Origin: Tistrella mobilis
GTDB taxonomy: Bacteria > Pseudomonadota > Alphaproteobacteria > Tistrellales > Tistrellaceae
Assembly (NCBI RefSeq): GCF_041468085.1
Contig: NZ_CP121014.1
Span: forward strand, 310,001-374,000
Direction of reading: 5' to 3'
Length of the DNA stretch: 64,000 bases
The notes below the pieces were generated by a model, which was not told where the DNA came from, did not search any database, and was given only the letters and a program-made list of their open reading frames with translations. Below, piece after piece: positions 28,077 through 35,949 of the stretch; the stretch's first letter is position 1, and each line of letters begins with the position of its first letter. Position numbers and translations under genes: made by a program.

Positions 28077-28323
28077 GGGCGGGTCCGTTCTGCGCCGCGC
28101 ATGTCCGGTTCTGTCCCGACCGGCTTCTGTACGACACCGATACCGTCATCCCGGCGAAAGGGCGGGTCCGTTCTGCGCCGCGCATGTCCGGTTCTGTCCC
28201 GACCGGCTTCTGTACGACACCGATACCGTCATCCCGGCGAAAGGGCGGGTCCGTTCTGCGCCGCGCATGTCCGGTTCTGTCCCGACCGGCTTCTGTACGA
28301 CACCGATACCGTCATCCCGGCGA
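28077..28323. repeat. 83-bp tandem repeat, three copies
   Basis: Units begin GGGCGGGTCCGTTCTGCG at 28077, 28160 and 28243 and are essentially identical over 83 bases. The third changes only at its last few bases, where it runs into a palindromic repeat. Each unit ends with GTCATCCCGGCGAA, half of the REP-like palindrome, so the array seems to have grown from a palindromic element. Confidence 0.95.
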
Positions 28324-28338
28324 AGGCCGGGATCCAGG
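28311..28338. repeat. Palindromic REP-like element (inverted copy)
   Basis: GTCATCCCGGCGAAGGCCGG continuing to GATCCAGG is the reverse complement of the core of the elements at 83-131 and 28441-28489. GTCATCCCGGC pairs with GCCGGGATC across a short loop. Confidence 0.75.
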
Positions 28339-28440
28339 TTCGCCTCCGCACAAAGGGTGTCGGACAGGCGGTGTCCGGCCGGGATGGCGGTATTCGCCGC
28401 GATGCCCGACAGGCCCGTCCCTCCCCGAACATCAGCCGCT

Positions 28441-28489
28441 CATTCCCGTAGATGCCTGCATGGATCCCGGCTTGCGCCGGGATGACGGT
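28441..28489. repeat. Dispersed palindromic (REP-like) repeat, copy 2
   Basis: It matches 83-131 at all but a few of 49 positions, including CATTCCCGTAGATGCCTGC and the GGATCCCGGC / GCCGGGATGAC arms. The two copies are 28 kb apart in the same orientation. Confidence 0.8.
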
Positions 28490-28572
28490 GGGTATTGTTG
28501 TGTGAGTACTTGAAATGACAGTGCCGGACAGTCCTGCTTCCGTCCTGCGCTGTCATTGCCGGCCGTCTTCGG

Positions 28573-29553
28573 TCACCCGGCCCGGGCCAGCCGTGGATCG
28601 ATGATCCGGGTGATCAGGTCGGTCAGCAGGTTGATCGCGATCACCAGCACCGACATGACCAGAAAGATCCCGAGCAGCACCGGATAGTCGCGCTGCATCA
28701 CCGCATCGAAGGTGAGCCGGCCGAGGCCGGGCCAGGCGAAGACCGTCTCCACCACCACCGAGCCGCCGATCAGCGCGCCGGCCTGGACGCCCGCGAAGGT
28801 GATCACCGGCAGCAAGGCGTTGCGCAGCATGTGGTGGCGGATGATCCGGCCGCGCGAGGCTCCCTTGGCCCGGGCGGTCTTTACATAATCCTGATGCTCC
28901 ACCTCGATGATCGAGGCCCGCATCAGCCGGGCGTAGATCGCGAGATAGATGGCCGCCAGCGTGGTGACCGGCAGGATCATATGGGTCGCGACATCCAGCA
29001 CCAGATCGAGGCCGGTGAGGTTGGGGCCGATGGTCGCGAAGCCGAAGGCCGGCAGCCAGCCCAGCTGAACCGAGAAGATCAGCACCAGCATCAGCCCCAG
29101 CCAGAAGACCGGCATGGCATAGAACAGCAGCGCCAGCACCGAGATCACCGTGTCGGTCCAGCGGCCGGCGCGCATGCCGGCCAGCGTGCCGAGCAGGCTG
29201 CCGATGGCCAGCGCCAGCAGGAAGGCGGTCACCGTCAGCAGCAGGGTGGCGGGCAGGCGTTCGCCGATCAGCACCGAAACCGGCTGGCGCTGGCGGTAGG
29301 AATAGCCGAGGTCGAAGCTCGCCACCTTGGCCAGATAGTCGGTCAGCTGAACATGGAGCGGCTGGTCCAGCCCGTATTCGGCCCGGATCTGGGCGATCAG
29401 TTTTTCATCCGAGGCGCCCGACTGGCCGGCGATCACGGCCGCCGGGTCGCCGGGGGCGGCATGGACCAGCAGGAAGTTGAAGGTCGCGATGACCAGGATC
29501 ATCACCGCGATCTTCACCAGCCGGGCCGCCGCCGCCGCGATGGCCTGGTACAT
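28573..29553 (-). CDS. Peptide-type ABC importer permease (DppB-like)
   Basis: A 326-residue six-helix membrane permease. TM1 is at about 12-33, followed by the DppB-type HAAPGDPAAVIAG motif and IRAEYGLDQPLHVQ. The EAA loop is TARAKGASRGRIIRHHMLRN. It starts two bases after the binding-protein stop, so it is translationally linked to it. It should pair with the DppC-like subunit across the repeat-filled gap. Confidence 0.92.
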   Translation of the reverse strand: MYQAIAAAAARLVKIAVMILVIATFNFLLVHAAPGDPAAVIAGQSGASDEKLIAQIRAEYGLDQPLHVQLTDYLAKVASFDLGYSYRQRQPVSVLIGERLPATLLLTVTAFLLALAIGSLLGTLAGMRAGRWTDTVISVLALLFYAMPVFWLGLMLVLIFSVQLGWLPAFGFATIGPNLTGLDLVLDVATHMILPVTTLAAIYLAIYARLMRASIIEVEHQDYVKTARAKGASRGRIIRHHMLRNALLPVITFAGVQAGALIGGSVVVETVFAWPGLGRLTFDAVMQRDYPVLLGIFLVMSVLVIAINLLTDLITRIIDPRLARAG

Positions 29554-29555
29554 GC

Positions 29556-31148
29556 TCAGCCCTCGTACCAGGCCTGGTCGAAATCGTCGTTCACGCCGAT
29601 GGCCGAGACCACCAGATCATGGAAGCGCTTGTCGTACATGGTGGGGAAATCGAGTTCGACCAGCCAGCCCACCGGCACCTCTTCGACCAGCAGGCGCTGA
29701 ACCTCGGAATAGAGCGCCTGGCGCTTCGCCGGGTCGACCGCCACGGCGGCCTCGGCGAACAGGGTGTCGACCTTGGGGTTGCTGTAGCCCGAGGTGTTGG
29801 AGAACAGCACGCCCTTGCGGATGTTCGACGAGATATAGGTCCGCGACACGCCGAGCGCCGGGTCGCCGAACTGGTAGAGCCAGGGGGCGGTGACCTCGAA
29901 ATCCCAGTTGCCGACCCGGGTCGCCCAGCCGGCGACGTCGATTGCCTCCAGCACCACCTCGATGCCCACTTTCGACAGCGCCTGGCGGATGTATTCGGCG
30001 AAGCGCATCCAGACCTCGCCATAGGGCGGGACCAGATAGGTGATCTTCGCCCGCTTGCCGTCGGCGCCGGGCTTCAGCCCCATTTCGTCGAGCAGGGCGA
30101 TCGCCTTGGCCGGGTTGAAATCGTAGATCTTGACCTTGGGGTCGTAGAATTTCGTCGCCTTCGACATCGGCCCGGTGGCGGGCCGGGCCAGGCCGAACAG
30201 CACCTTGCGGACCAGGAAATCCTTGTCGATGGCATGCATCACCGCCTGGCGGAAGCGCTTGTCGTCCATCGGCTTGATGCGGTTGTTGAATTCCAGCCAG
30301 AGCAGCGGCGCGTAGAATTCATAGCCCCTGGTGGTGAACTCCACATGGGGCAGCTGCTTCAGCCGCGGCACGTCGAACATTTCGACATCGCCCCATTGGG
30401 TGAGATCGACGGTGCCGTTCTCCAGCGCCAGCGCGCGCGAGGCGGCGTCGGGCACGATCCGATAGATGATCTCGTCCAGATAGGGCTGGCCGGGCTTGTA
30501 ATAGTCGTCGTTGCGGACCAGCCGGATATGCGAGCCGCGTTCCCATTCCGCGAACTTCCACGGGCCGGTGCCGATCGGCTTCGCATTGTGGGGATTGTTG
30601 CGGTAGTCGGTGCCCTCGTAGAGGTGCTTCGGCATGATCGGGCAGGACGACATTTCGAAGCATTGCAGGAAGGGGCCGAAGGGCTCCTTCAGCTTGAAGA
30701 CCACGGTATGGGCATCGGCGGCGGTGATGCTGTCGCAGCGGGCGAAGTTGCCGCGCGCCCGGGCATGGGTCTCGGGCAGGATCTTGGTGGTCGAGAACAC
30801 CACGTCGTCGGCGGTGAAGGGCGTGCCGTCATGCCACTTCACCGTCTCTTCCAGATGGAAGGTATAGGTCAGGCCGTCGTCGGACATCTCCCAGCTCTTC
30901 GCCAGGCCCGGGCGCGGGGTCTGGTCGAAATTGAACTTCAGCAGGCTTTGATAGATCTTGCCGGCGACGGTCAGCGTCGGGGCCTGCTGGTTGATCGCCG
31001 CCACCAGAACCGGCGGTTCGGGCTGGATGATCACGTCCAGCGTGCCGCCCCGGGTCTGACCGGCGGCGCGGCGGATGCCCAGCGGAATGCCGGTCGATCC
31101 CACGATCCCGGCCATCAGCATCAGTTTGTTGAAGTCGCGACGGTTCAT
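29556..31148 (-). CDS. Family 5 solute-binding protein of the peptide ABC importer
   Basis: A 530-residue periplasmic receptor. The N-terminus NRRDFNKLMLMAGIVGSTG is a twin-arginine signal, so it is probably exported folded by Tat. The mature part has the family hallmarks LAKSWEMSDDGLTYTFHLE, VKWHDGTPFTADDVVFS and FRQAVMHAIDKDFLV. Such proteins carry oligopeptides, but also opines, nickel, amides or sugars. The amidase and esterase downstream hint at a non-peptide amide or ester. It is the first gene of the operon, about 165 bases downstream of a predicted AraC-type operator. Confidence 0.92.
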   Translation of the reverse strand: MNRRDFNKLMLMAGIVGSTGIPLGIRRAAGQTRGGTLDVIIQPEPPVLVAAINQQAPTLTVAGKIYQSLLKFNFDQTPRPGLAKSWEMSDDGLTYTFHLEETVKWHDGTPFTADDVVFSTTKILPETHARARGNFARCDSITAADAHTVVFKLKEPFGPFLQCFEMSSCPIMPKHLYEGTDYRNNPHNAKPIGTGPWKFAEWERGSHIRLVRNDDYYKPGQPYLDEIIYRIVPDAASRALALENGTVDLTQWGDVEMFDVPRLKQLPHVEFTTRGYEFYAPLLWLEFNNRIKPMDDKRFRQAVMHAIDKDFLVRKVLFGLARPATGPMSKATKFYDPKVKIYDFNPAKAIALLDEMGLKPGADGKRAKITYLVPPYGEVWMRFAEYIRQALSKVGIEVVLEAIDVAGWATRVGNWDFEVTAPWLYQFGDPALGVSRTYISSNIRKGVLFSNTSGYSNPKVDTLFAEAAVAVDPAKRQALYSEVQRLLVEEVPVGWLVELDFPTMYDKRFHDLVVSAIGVNDDFDQAWYEG

Positions 31149-31311
31149 GGCGAGCCCTGACTCCCTTGGCTTGATAGTCCCGCATGCGTCGGCGCGCCGG
31201 TTTTCCGGCGTCACCCTGGCCTCCCCGGCCGTGTTTGCCCCCGTGGCGGGGGCCTGTCGTTCTGTCGTCGATCAGTGTAGGGCCCGGCCCGGGTGGCCCG
31301 CGTCGCGGCAT

Positions 31312-31339
31312 GGGCCATCTTTCGTCGCGTCCGGGCCAT
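31312..31339. promoter_or_regulatory. Predicted AraC-type operator before the ABC operon
   Basis: Two GGGCCAT heptamers start 21 bases apart (31312 and 31333), with TCGTCG between them. The same arrangement recurs at 32386-32413. Direct repeats two helical turns apart are what AraC/XylS proteins bind. The site lies 164-191 bases upstream of the binding-protein ATG and 18 bases beyond the D-2-hydroxyacid dehydrogenase stop. Confidence 0.6.
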
Positions 31340-31357
31340 TTCCGGTCCGCGGCCCGA

Positions 31358-32290
31358 TCAATAGCCGCGGTCGCGTTCCACCGGGTTGAGCGGCGGACGG
31401 CCGCATGCGATCCGCCAGGCGTTCTCGACGATCTGGCCGATCACCGCCGCGTCGCTGGCGATCGCCGCCATATGGGGCGTCACCAGCGCGCCCGGATGGG
31501 TCCAGAGCGGATGGGCCGGGTCCAGCGGTTCGGCGGCGAAGACGTCGAGCACGGCGCCCCGCAGATGGCCGCTGTCCAGTGCCGCGATCAGATCCTCGGG
31601 CACCAGATGTTCGCCGCGGCCGACATTGATCACGGCGGCGCCCCGGGGCAGTTTCGCGAAGGTTGCAGCCCCCAGAATGCCGCGGGTGCGGGGCGTCAGC
31701 GGCAGCAGGTTGACCAGGATTTCGCTGCGGGCCAGCAGGGCATCCAGCCCGTCGGGTCCGTGATGGCCGGCGATGCCCGGCAGGCTGCGCGGGGTGCGCG
31801 ACCAGCCGGCGACATCGAACCCCTGTGCGGAGAGCGCCCGGGCCACCCGGCCGCCGATCTCCCCCAGCCCCAGCACGCCGATGCGGCGGTCGGTGGCGGC
31901 ACGCTGCGGCGGGCGCTGCCAGCGGAGCGCCGGGCGGTCGCGCAGGACCACCTGGTCCAGCCCGCGATGGAACCAGAGCACCGACCAGAGCACGAATTCG
32001 GTCATCGCGGCCGGCAGGCTGTCGTCCACGATCCGCGCCACCGGCAGGGCGGGGTCCAGGCCCGCATCGTTCAGCACGCCGTCGACGCCGGCGGCGATCG
32101 ACTGCACCAGTTTCAGCTTCGGCATGGTGCCGAGCAGCCCGGCGGGCGGGCGCCAGCAGACCGCGATGTCGGCCTCGGCGCCGTCATCCTCGGGCCAGAC
32201 GGTGATGTCGAGCCGGGGATCGGCCGCCAGCAGCGGCGCCTTCATGAAGCCGAGGTCCAGGATGCCGCCGATCAGAATCAGTTTGGGCAT
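31358..32290 (-). CDS. D-2-hydroxyacid dehydrogenase (GhrA-like)
   Basis: A 310-residue NAD(P)H-dependent dehydrogenase reducing a 2-oxoacid such as glyoxylate or hydroxypyruvate. The dinucleotide site GVLGLGEIGGRVARAL is at about 140-155. The catalytic set is Arg in NVGRGEHL, Glu in FAAEPLDPAHPLW, and His in ALVTPHMAA. The substrate loop sequence WRPPAGLLGTMPKLKLVQSI resembles GhrA. GGGAG precedes ATG 32290. It is divergent from the AraC regulator, whose predicted operator lies about 95 bases upstream of this start, so it is a probable regulon member. Confidence 0.88.
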   Translation of the reverse strand: MPKLILIGGILDLGFMKAPLLAADPRLDITVWPEDDGAEADIAVCWRPPAGLLGTMPKLKLVQSIAAGVDGVLNDAGLDPALPVARIVDDSLPAAMTEFVLWSVLWFHRGLDQVVLRDRPALRWQRPPQRAATDRRIGVLGLGEIGGRVARALSAQGFDVAGWSRTPRSLPGIAGHHGPDGLDALLARSEILVNLLPLTPRTRGILGAATFAKLPRGAAVINVGRGEHLVPEDLIAALDSGHLRGAVLDVFAAEPLDPAHPLWTHPGALVTPHMAAIASDAAVIGQIVENAWRIACGRPPLNPVERDRGY

Positions 32291-32385
32291 GGATGCTCCC
32301 GCATGTGGTCGTCCTTTCGGGGGCCGGTTGCATCCGGCGCCGTCCCGAAGGATACTGATGGCACATCCGACCTCCGCCGGGTCCC

Positions 32386-32413
32386 GGGCCATTTATCGTC
32401 GAGGATGGGCCAT
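32386..32413. promoter_or_regulatory. Predicted AraC-type operator at the regulator's own start
   Basis: GGGCCAT at 32386 and 32407, 21 bases apart, with TCGTCG between, match the site at 31312-31339 in 21 of the first 30 aligned positions. The right repeat ends at the base before ATG 32414. Binding there would block translation or transcription start of the regulator and could also act on the divergent dehydrogenase. Confidence 0.6.
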
Positions 32414-33298
32414 ATGCTCGGACATGCCGGATCTTCGGCTTTCGACGCGGCGGCAGACCTGCCGTCGCCCGAACCCTATGTCACCGGGATCGTCGGCCAT
32501 CTGGCCGCGCGGTCTGCGGCGGAACGCCTGCAGGCGATCGACCGGCCGGTGGTCGGCATGGCGGCGGAGTTTGCCGCCGGCAATGTCGGCAGCCATCACG
32601 ATCACCCGCGCGGGCAGATCGAATACGCGCTGACCGGGGTGATGACCGCGATCACCGATCATGGCACCTGGGTGGTGCCGACCCGCACCGCGCTCTGGAT
32701 TCCGGCCCATACCATGCACCAGGTGCGCAACTGGGGGCCGCTCACCCTGCGCACGCTCTATCTGGACATGAGCGTCTGCGGCGCGCTGCCGGCCGAATGC
32801 CGCGTCTTCCGGGTGTCGGAGCTTCTGCACGCGCTGATCGTGGAAATGGTTGCCGCGCCGCATGAATATGATCTGGCCGGCCGCGAGGCGCGCATCGCCG
32901 AGCTGCTGATCGGCGAACTGGCCCGCATGCCCGATGTCGATCTGCACGCCCCCATGCCCCAGGACCGGCGCCTGGCGCGCATCTGCCGCGCGGTGCTGAA
33001 AGACCCGGCCGCCGAACACGATCTGGACCACTGGGCGGCGGTGGGCGGCATGGCCCGGCGCACCCTGACCCGCCAGTTCCGCCGCGAAACCGGGCTCACC
33101 TTCGCCGAATGGCGCCAGCAGATCCGCCTGCTCGAAGCCCTGCCGCGCCTCGCCTCGGGCGAAACGGTGACCAATGTCGCGCTCGACCTCGGCTATGACA
33201 GCCCCAGCGCCTTCACCGCCATGTTCCGCCGCATCCTGGGCGCCAGCCCGCGCGATTACCTCCGCACCACGGCGGAGGGTGGGCGGGCGGTGGGGTGA
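32414..33298 (+). CDS. AraC-family regulator with cupin sensor
   Basis: A 294-residue regulator. The cupin-like half (about 40-130) has SHHDHPRGQIEYALTGVM and IPAHTMHQVRN. The paired helix-turn-helix half (about 190-290) has HWAAVGGMARRTLTRQFRRE and VALDLGYDSPSAFTAMFRR. This is the AraC subgroup that reads a small ligand through the cupin. ATG 32414 has GAGG nine bases upstream; ATG 32405 (two codons and GGGCCAT earlier) is possible but lies on the GAGG. It is divergent from the dehydrogenase and the importer operon; likely activator or repressor of both. Confidence 0.88.
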   Translation: MLGHAGSSAFDAAADLPSPEPYVTGIVGHLAARSAAERLQAIDRPVVGMAAEFAAGNVGSHHDHPRGQIEYALTGVMTAITDHGTWVVPTRTALWIPAHTMHQVRNWGPLTLRTLYLDMSVCGALPAECRVFRVSELLHALIVEMVAAPHEYDLAGREARIAELLIGELARMPDVDLHAPMPQDRRLARICRAVLKDPAAEHDLDHWAAVGGMARRTLTRQFRRETGLTFAEWRQQIRLLEALPRLASGETVTNVALDLGYDSPSAFTAMFRRILGASPRDYLRTTAEGGRAVG

Positions 33299-33384
33299 GG
33301 GGAATAGGTGGGGCGTGTGGTCAACACTCTGTATCCGGAGTGTATGCCGCCGTGGCCAAAAATTCTTCTAGACTCCAGAATCAA

Positions 33385-33640
33385 TCATATCCAGAACGTA
33401 ATGATGGCCGCCAGAATCATCGCTGACAGGACATTGACCGCAATCTCGTCATAGCGTGTCGCGACACGCCTGCAGTTCTTGAGACGGCAAAGCGCGTTGT
33501 CGACGAGATGGCGATTGCAATAGCGCTTACGTCGTGCGCCACCTTCCGTTTTCGGTTGGTGCGTCCCTTAGCCTGATTGCCACCGGCGATTTGATCACCC
33601 TGCCAAGCTGTGAACTGGCCCTTGTCGCCGGGACGTGGTT
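33385..33640 (-). pseudogene. Degenerate IS5-family transposase, C-terminal part
   Basis: On the minus strand the last 50 codons read CNRHLVDNALCRLKNCRR, then VATRYDEIAVNVL and IITFWI followed by stop at 33385. This is the C-terminal end of IS5-family DDE transposases, where the catalytic Glu normally sits near RNRIERxFxRLKxxRR; here that Glu is replaced. A frameshift near 33530 separates it from an upstream piece (GRTNRKRKVAHD) that fits the preceding conserved segment. No intact element or clear terminal repeats remain. The piece further upstream, to about 33740, is not recognisable. Confidence 0.7.
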
Positions 33641-33754
33641 CGGCACACCGAACGACAAACAGCTCGCTACCCTTGCCATGATCAATGATCTCGACAAGAT
33701 GACAAATCTCATAATGCCCGCAAACGCGGCGACAGATTTTTGATAATAGTCGCT

Positions 33755-33878
33755 TAAAATGGGGGGAACGGCCCGCTCCGACCGTTCCGTTACCCCACCC
33801 CCCGATTGATACAGGGGAAAGGGTGGGCGCTTGTGTGTGAGCTGCCAACAGCCATTAAGGGTAGAGCGGAGCGCCGAC
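33755..33878 (-). ncRNA. Candidate DRT3-associated structured ncRNA
   Basis: Directly after the drt3b stop the minus strand encodes a compact set of stems. A GCTG/CAGC hairpin (33841-33852) is followed by an unpaired CACACACAA stretch (33831-33839). Next comes a G/C-rich stem, CCCACC/GGTGGG extended by CCCC/GGGG (33794-33827). A nine-pair stem GGAACGGTC/GGCCGTTCC (33765-33788) follows, and then CCCCATTTT. The loop of that last stem (with one closing base) can pair perfectly over seven bases with CGCTCCG near the 5' end (33867-33873), making a pseudoknot that encloses the ACACAC. DRT3 systems are known to carry an ncRNA; position and boundaries here are inferred. Confidence 0.6.
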
Positions 33879-33879
33879 A

Positions 33880-35949
33880 TTAATATACCTCACGGCTGCG
33901 CTTGGCGTCCAGCTCCTTACCGAGGTCGAATTTATCGCCCCATGCGGTGAACCAATGGTCATTGGTCGCTTGAACAGCGGCGAGGCCGGCGGCGTCCAGC
34001 CCGAAGATTGCCCCGATTTTGCCCTTGGTTGCATTGCTGATGTATGGGCACACGATCAGGTCGAGTAGCATGATCAGCGTCTCGGCGTCGTTCGGGCAAT
34101 GTGCCTTCATGTATTGAAGCTTGGCGAGGATTTGGGCTTCCACGAAGTCTTTCAGCTTCGCGTATCTGACCTTATGTTTGATATAGGAAAGTAGGATCGT
34201 TACCGAGAAATGGTTCATGAAGCCGGTCGGCCGAATGTAATTTCCGGTCCCCTCTTCCTCCTTGATCAGAAAGTGCCGCAGTAGCACAGAGACTGGCAGC
34301 CAATATTCTCGCCCGATCTGCGAGAGCGATATCAGCAAGTACAGGCTTTCTACCTCGCGATATTCGCTCATCGTGTTTTTTTCGAGCTGTTGCATCACGT
34401 TATCGTGAACGTACTTAAACAAAAGATGCTTCTGCTCGTAGGGCAGCCCTTGCGCGTGGACGAAGTCCACCGAGGTCGCGATCATCCGGCAGATGCGGAT
34501 GGTGTGATTGACCTTGGGACTCGCGGAATAGGCGAAGAACGCAAACTCCATGATTGCCAAGAGAGCATTGGACAAACGCTTGCGGTCCCGGTCCGATTTG
34601 TCGCTCTCAACGTAGGTCTTGAAAAGCTTCTCGATTTTGTTCTCGATGATCGCGAAGGTGTAATTCAGAAGGTCGCCGTAAGTGACGCTGGCTTCCTTGA
34701 TCGCGGCTTTGTAGCGAATGGTCAGCCGATTAGCATTGATCGCGCAGACAAGTTTCTTCTTTGGCGGCTCGGCCGGATCGACCAGCGGCTCTTCCTCGCA
34801 CGCCGGGTCAATTTCGTTGTTTAGGAGTGCAGAAATACGCTCTTTGGCGATCGTAATCTCGGTGATGATCGGCTTCTGGTAATATTTAATCTTTCCGGTG
34901 TTGATACTGAGCTTCTTGCTCTTGAGGATTTGCTGGAGCGCCTCAAAAATCTTGAGTTGCGTCGATTCCTCATTGTAGAAAATGAAAAAGTCATCGACAT
35001 AGCGAAAAATCTCATAATCCACCTTGTGGTGGAGGTTAGCTTTCGTCAATTGCTTGAGCAAATCGTCATCCACCGACTGTAAAATGATTTCGGCGAAAAT
35101 TCGCGAAAATTCTGGACCGATAACAATGCCGTTTGTCTCTTTATGATTTAGGTTCTGCATAAGGGCGTCAAAACGCCCCGCGAAAGTTCTTTTTGACTCA
35201 TTCAGTTTGAATTTCGTTTGATCTTTGCCAAGAACGGCCCAGGGAAGCGAGTGAGTGTAGATGCTGTCGAAACACTTGCTGATATCGATCTGTACCATCG
35301 CATTATACTTCTTCTCGCTGCGATGGTATTGGTAGGACTCGAAGAAGCGATGGATATTCCGATATTTCCGGTAAACGAAATAGGATCCTACCTGCTCATA
35401 CTCGCGATCTTCCTCTTCCAGCCCTGCGACTGACTCCAGCCGCTCTTCATGAAGCTTGTCCTTAAAATAGACATATCGTGACACCGACACCGGGCGGCGG
35501 ATTGAAAATTCGCTAATCGACGTGTGGTAGATGATCAGTGCGCTGTGGGTCGCGTAGAAGTTCGCGACTGCGACCTGATTGCGCGGGTGGACGACGCTCA
35601 GGGTGCGGCCATCTAAATTATGCGCGACCCGAAAATTGAACGGGATCGTGGCCATCTGGCACTTGTTATAGGGCACCGACCGTCTGGTCTTGGTCTTGCC
35701 CCATTCGATCGCCACTTCGGCAGTGATGGACCTGATATCTTTGATACCGAACAGAAGTTGCATCGTGCGGTCGAGCGCGTCAGTCTCGCAAACCCAGCAC
35801 AATTGATCTTTCTTGATCTCTACGCTGTTGTCGCGCAGGAAGCGATAATAGCCCCGGTTTGAAAACGTGGGGGGCACCTCGAACGGTAGCATGTCCGTGA
35901 GGATAGACCGTTGTTTTCGATGGGTGAGCGAAACACGACGCTTAGACAT
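33880..35949 (-). CDS. drt3b: Defence reverse transcriptase Drt3b (UG8-like)
   Basis: A 689-residue reverse transcriptase. The long N-terminal region (1-200) precedes the catalytic domain. Motif A is MVQIDISKCFDSIYTHSLPW with Asp222, motif B is GIVIGPEFSRIFAEIIL (about 274-290), and motif C is RYVDDFFIF with the YVDD aspartates at 319-320. A thumb and a roughly 300-residue helical C-terminal domain follow. All catalytic acids are intact. It overlaps the upstream RT gene by eight bases (ATGTCTAA), so both are co-translated. Two adjacent unrelated RTs of this size are the layout of antiphage DRT type 3. Base composition is clearly less GC-rich than the chromosome, implying transfer. Assignment as the b subunit rests on size, order and motif style. 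Confidence 0.8.
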   Translation of the reverse strand: MSKRRVSLTHRKQRSILTDMLPFEVPPTFSNRGYYRFLRDNSVEIKKDQLCWVCETDALDRTMQLLFGIKDIRSITAEVAIEWGKTKTRRSVPYNKCQMATIPFNFRVAHNLDGRTLSVVHPRNQVAVANFYATHSALIIYHTSISEFSIRRPVSVSRYVYFKDKLHEERLESVAGLEEEDREYEQVGSYFVYRKYRNIHRFFESYQYHRSEKKYNAMVQIDISKCFDSIYTHSLPWAVLGKDQTKFKLNESKRTFAGRFDALMQNLNHKETNGIVIGPEFSRIFAEIILQSVDDDLLKQLTKANLHHKVDYEIFRYVDDFFIFYNEESTQLKIFEALQQILKSKKLSINTGKIKYYQKPIITEITIAKERISALLNNEIDPACEEEPLVDPAEPPKKKLVCAINANRLTIRYKAAIKEASVTYGDLLNYTFAIIENKIEKLFKTYVESDKSDRDRKRLSNALLAIMEFAFFAYSASPKVNHTIRICRMIATSVDFVHAQGLPYEQKHLLFKYVHDNVMQQLEKNTMSEYREVESLYLLISLSQIGREYWLPVSVLLRHFLIKEEEGTGNYIRPTGFMNHFSVTILLSYIKHKVRYAKLKDFVEAQILAKLQYMKAHCPNDAETLIMLLDLIVCPYISNATKGKIGAIFGLDAAGLAAVQATNDHWFTAWGDKFDLGKELDAKRSREVY

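Larger units (their letters stand above)
27930..28572. other. Repeat-filled gap inside the peptide ABC operon
   Basis: This 643-base spacer between two permease genes of one importer contains no credible gene. It holds three tandem 83-base units (28077-28323), an inverted palindromic half (28311-28338) and a copy of the dispersed repeat (28441-28489). The fragment CTTCGCCGGGATGACGGT near 27996 belongs to the same repeat family. Short open frames crossing the array are simple products of the 83-base period. Confidence 0.8.

Noticed and set aside
28077-28323. CRISPR array
   Set aside because: The 83-base units are contiguous without variable spacers and no cas gene is nearby.
28101-28513. Small repetitive proteins encoded in the 83-bp array
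   Set aside because: Frames arise because the period is not a multiple of three and cycles through frames; no ribosome binding site, no family.
33534-33743. 69-codon plus-strand frame between AraC and the RT operon
   Set aside because: It runs antisense to transposase-derived sequence and has no recognisable domain or start signal.
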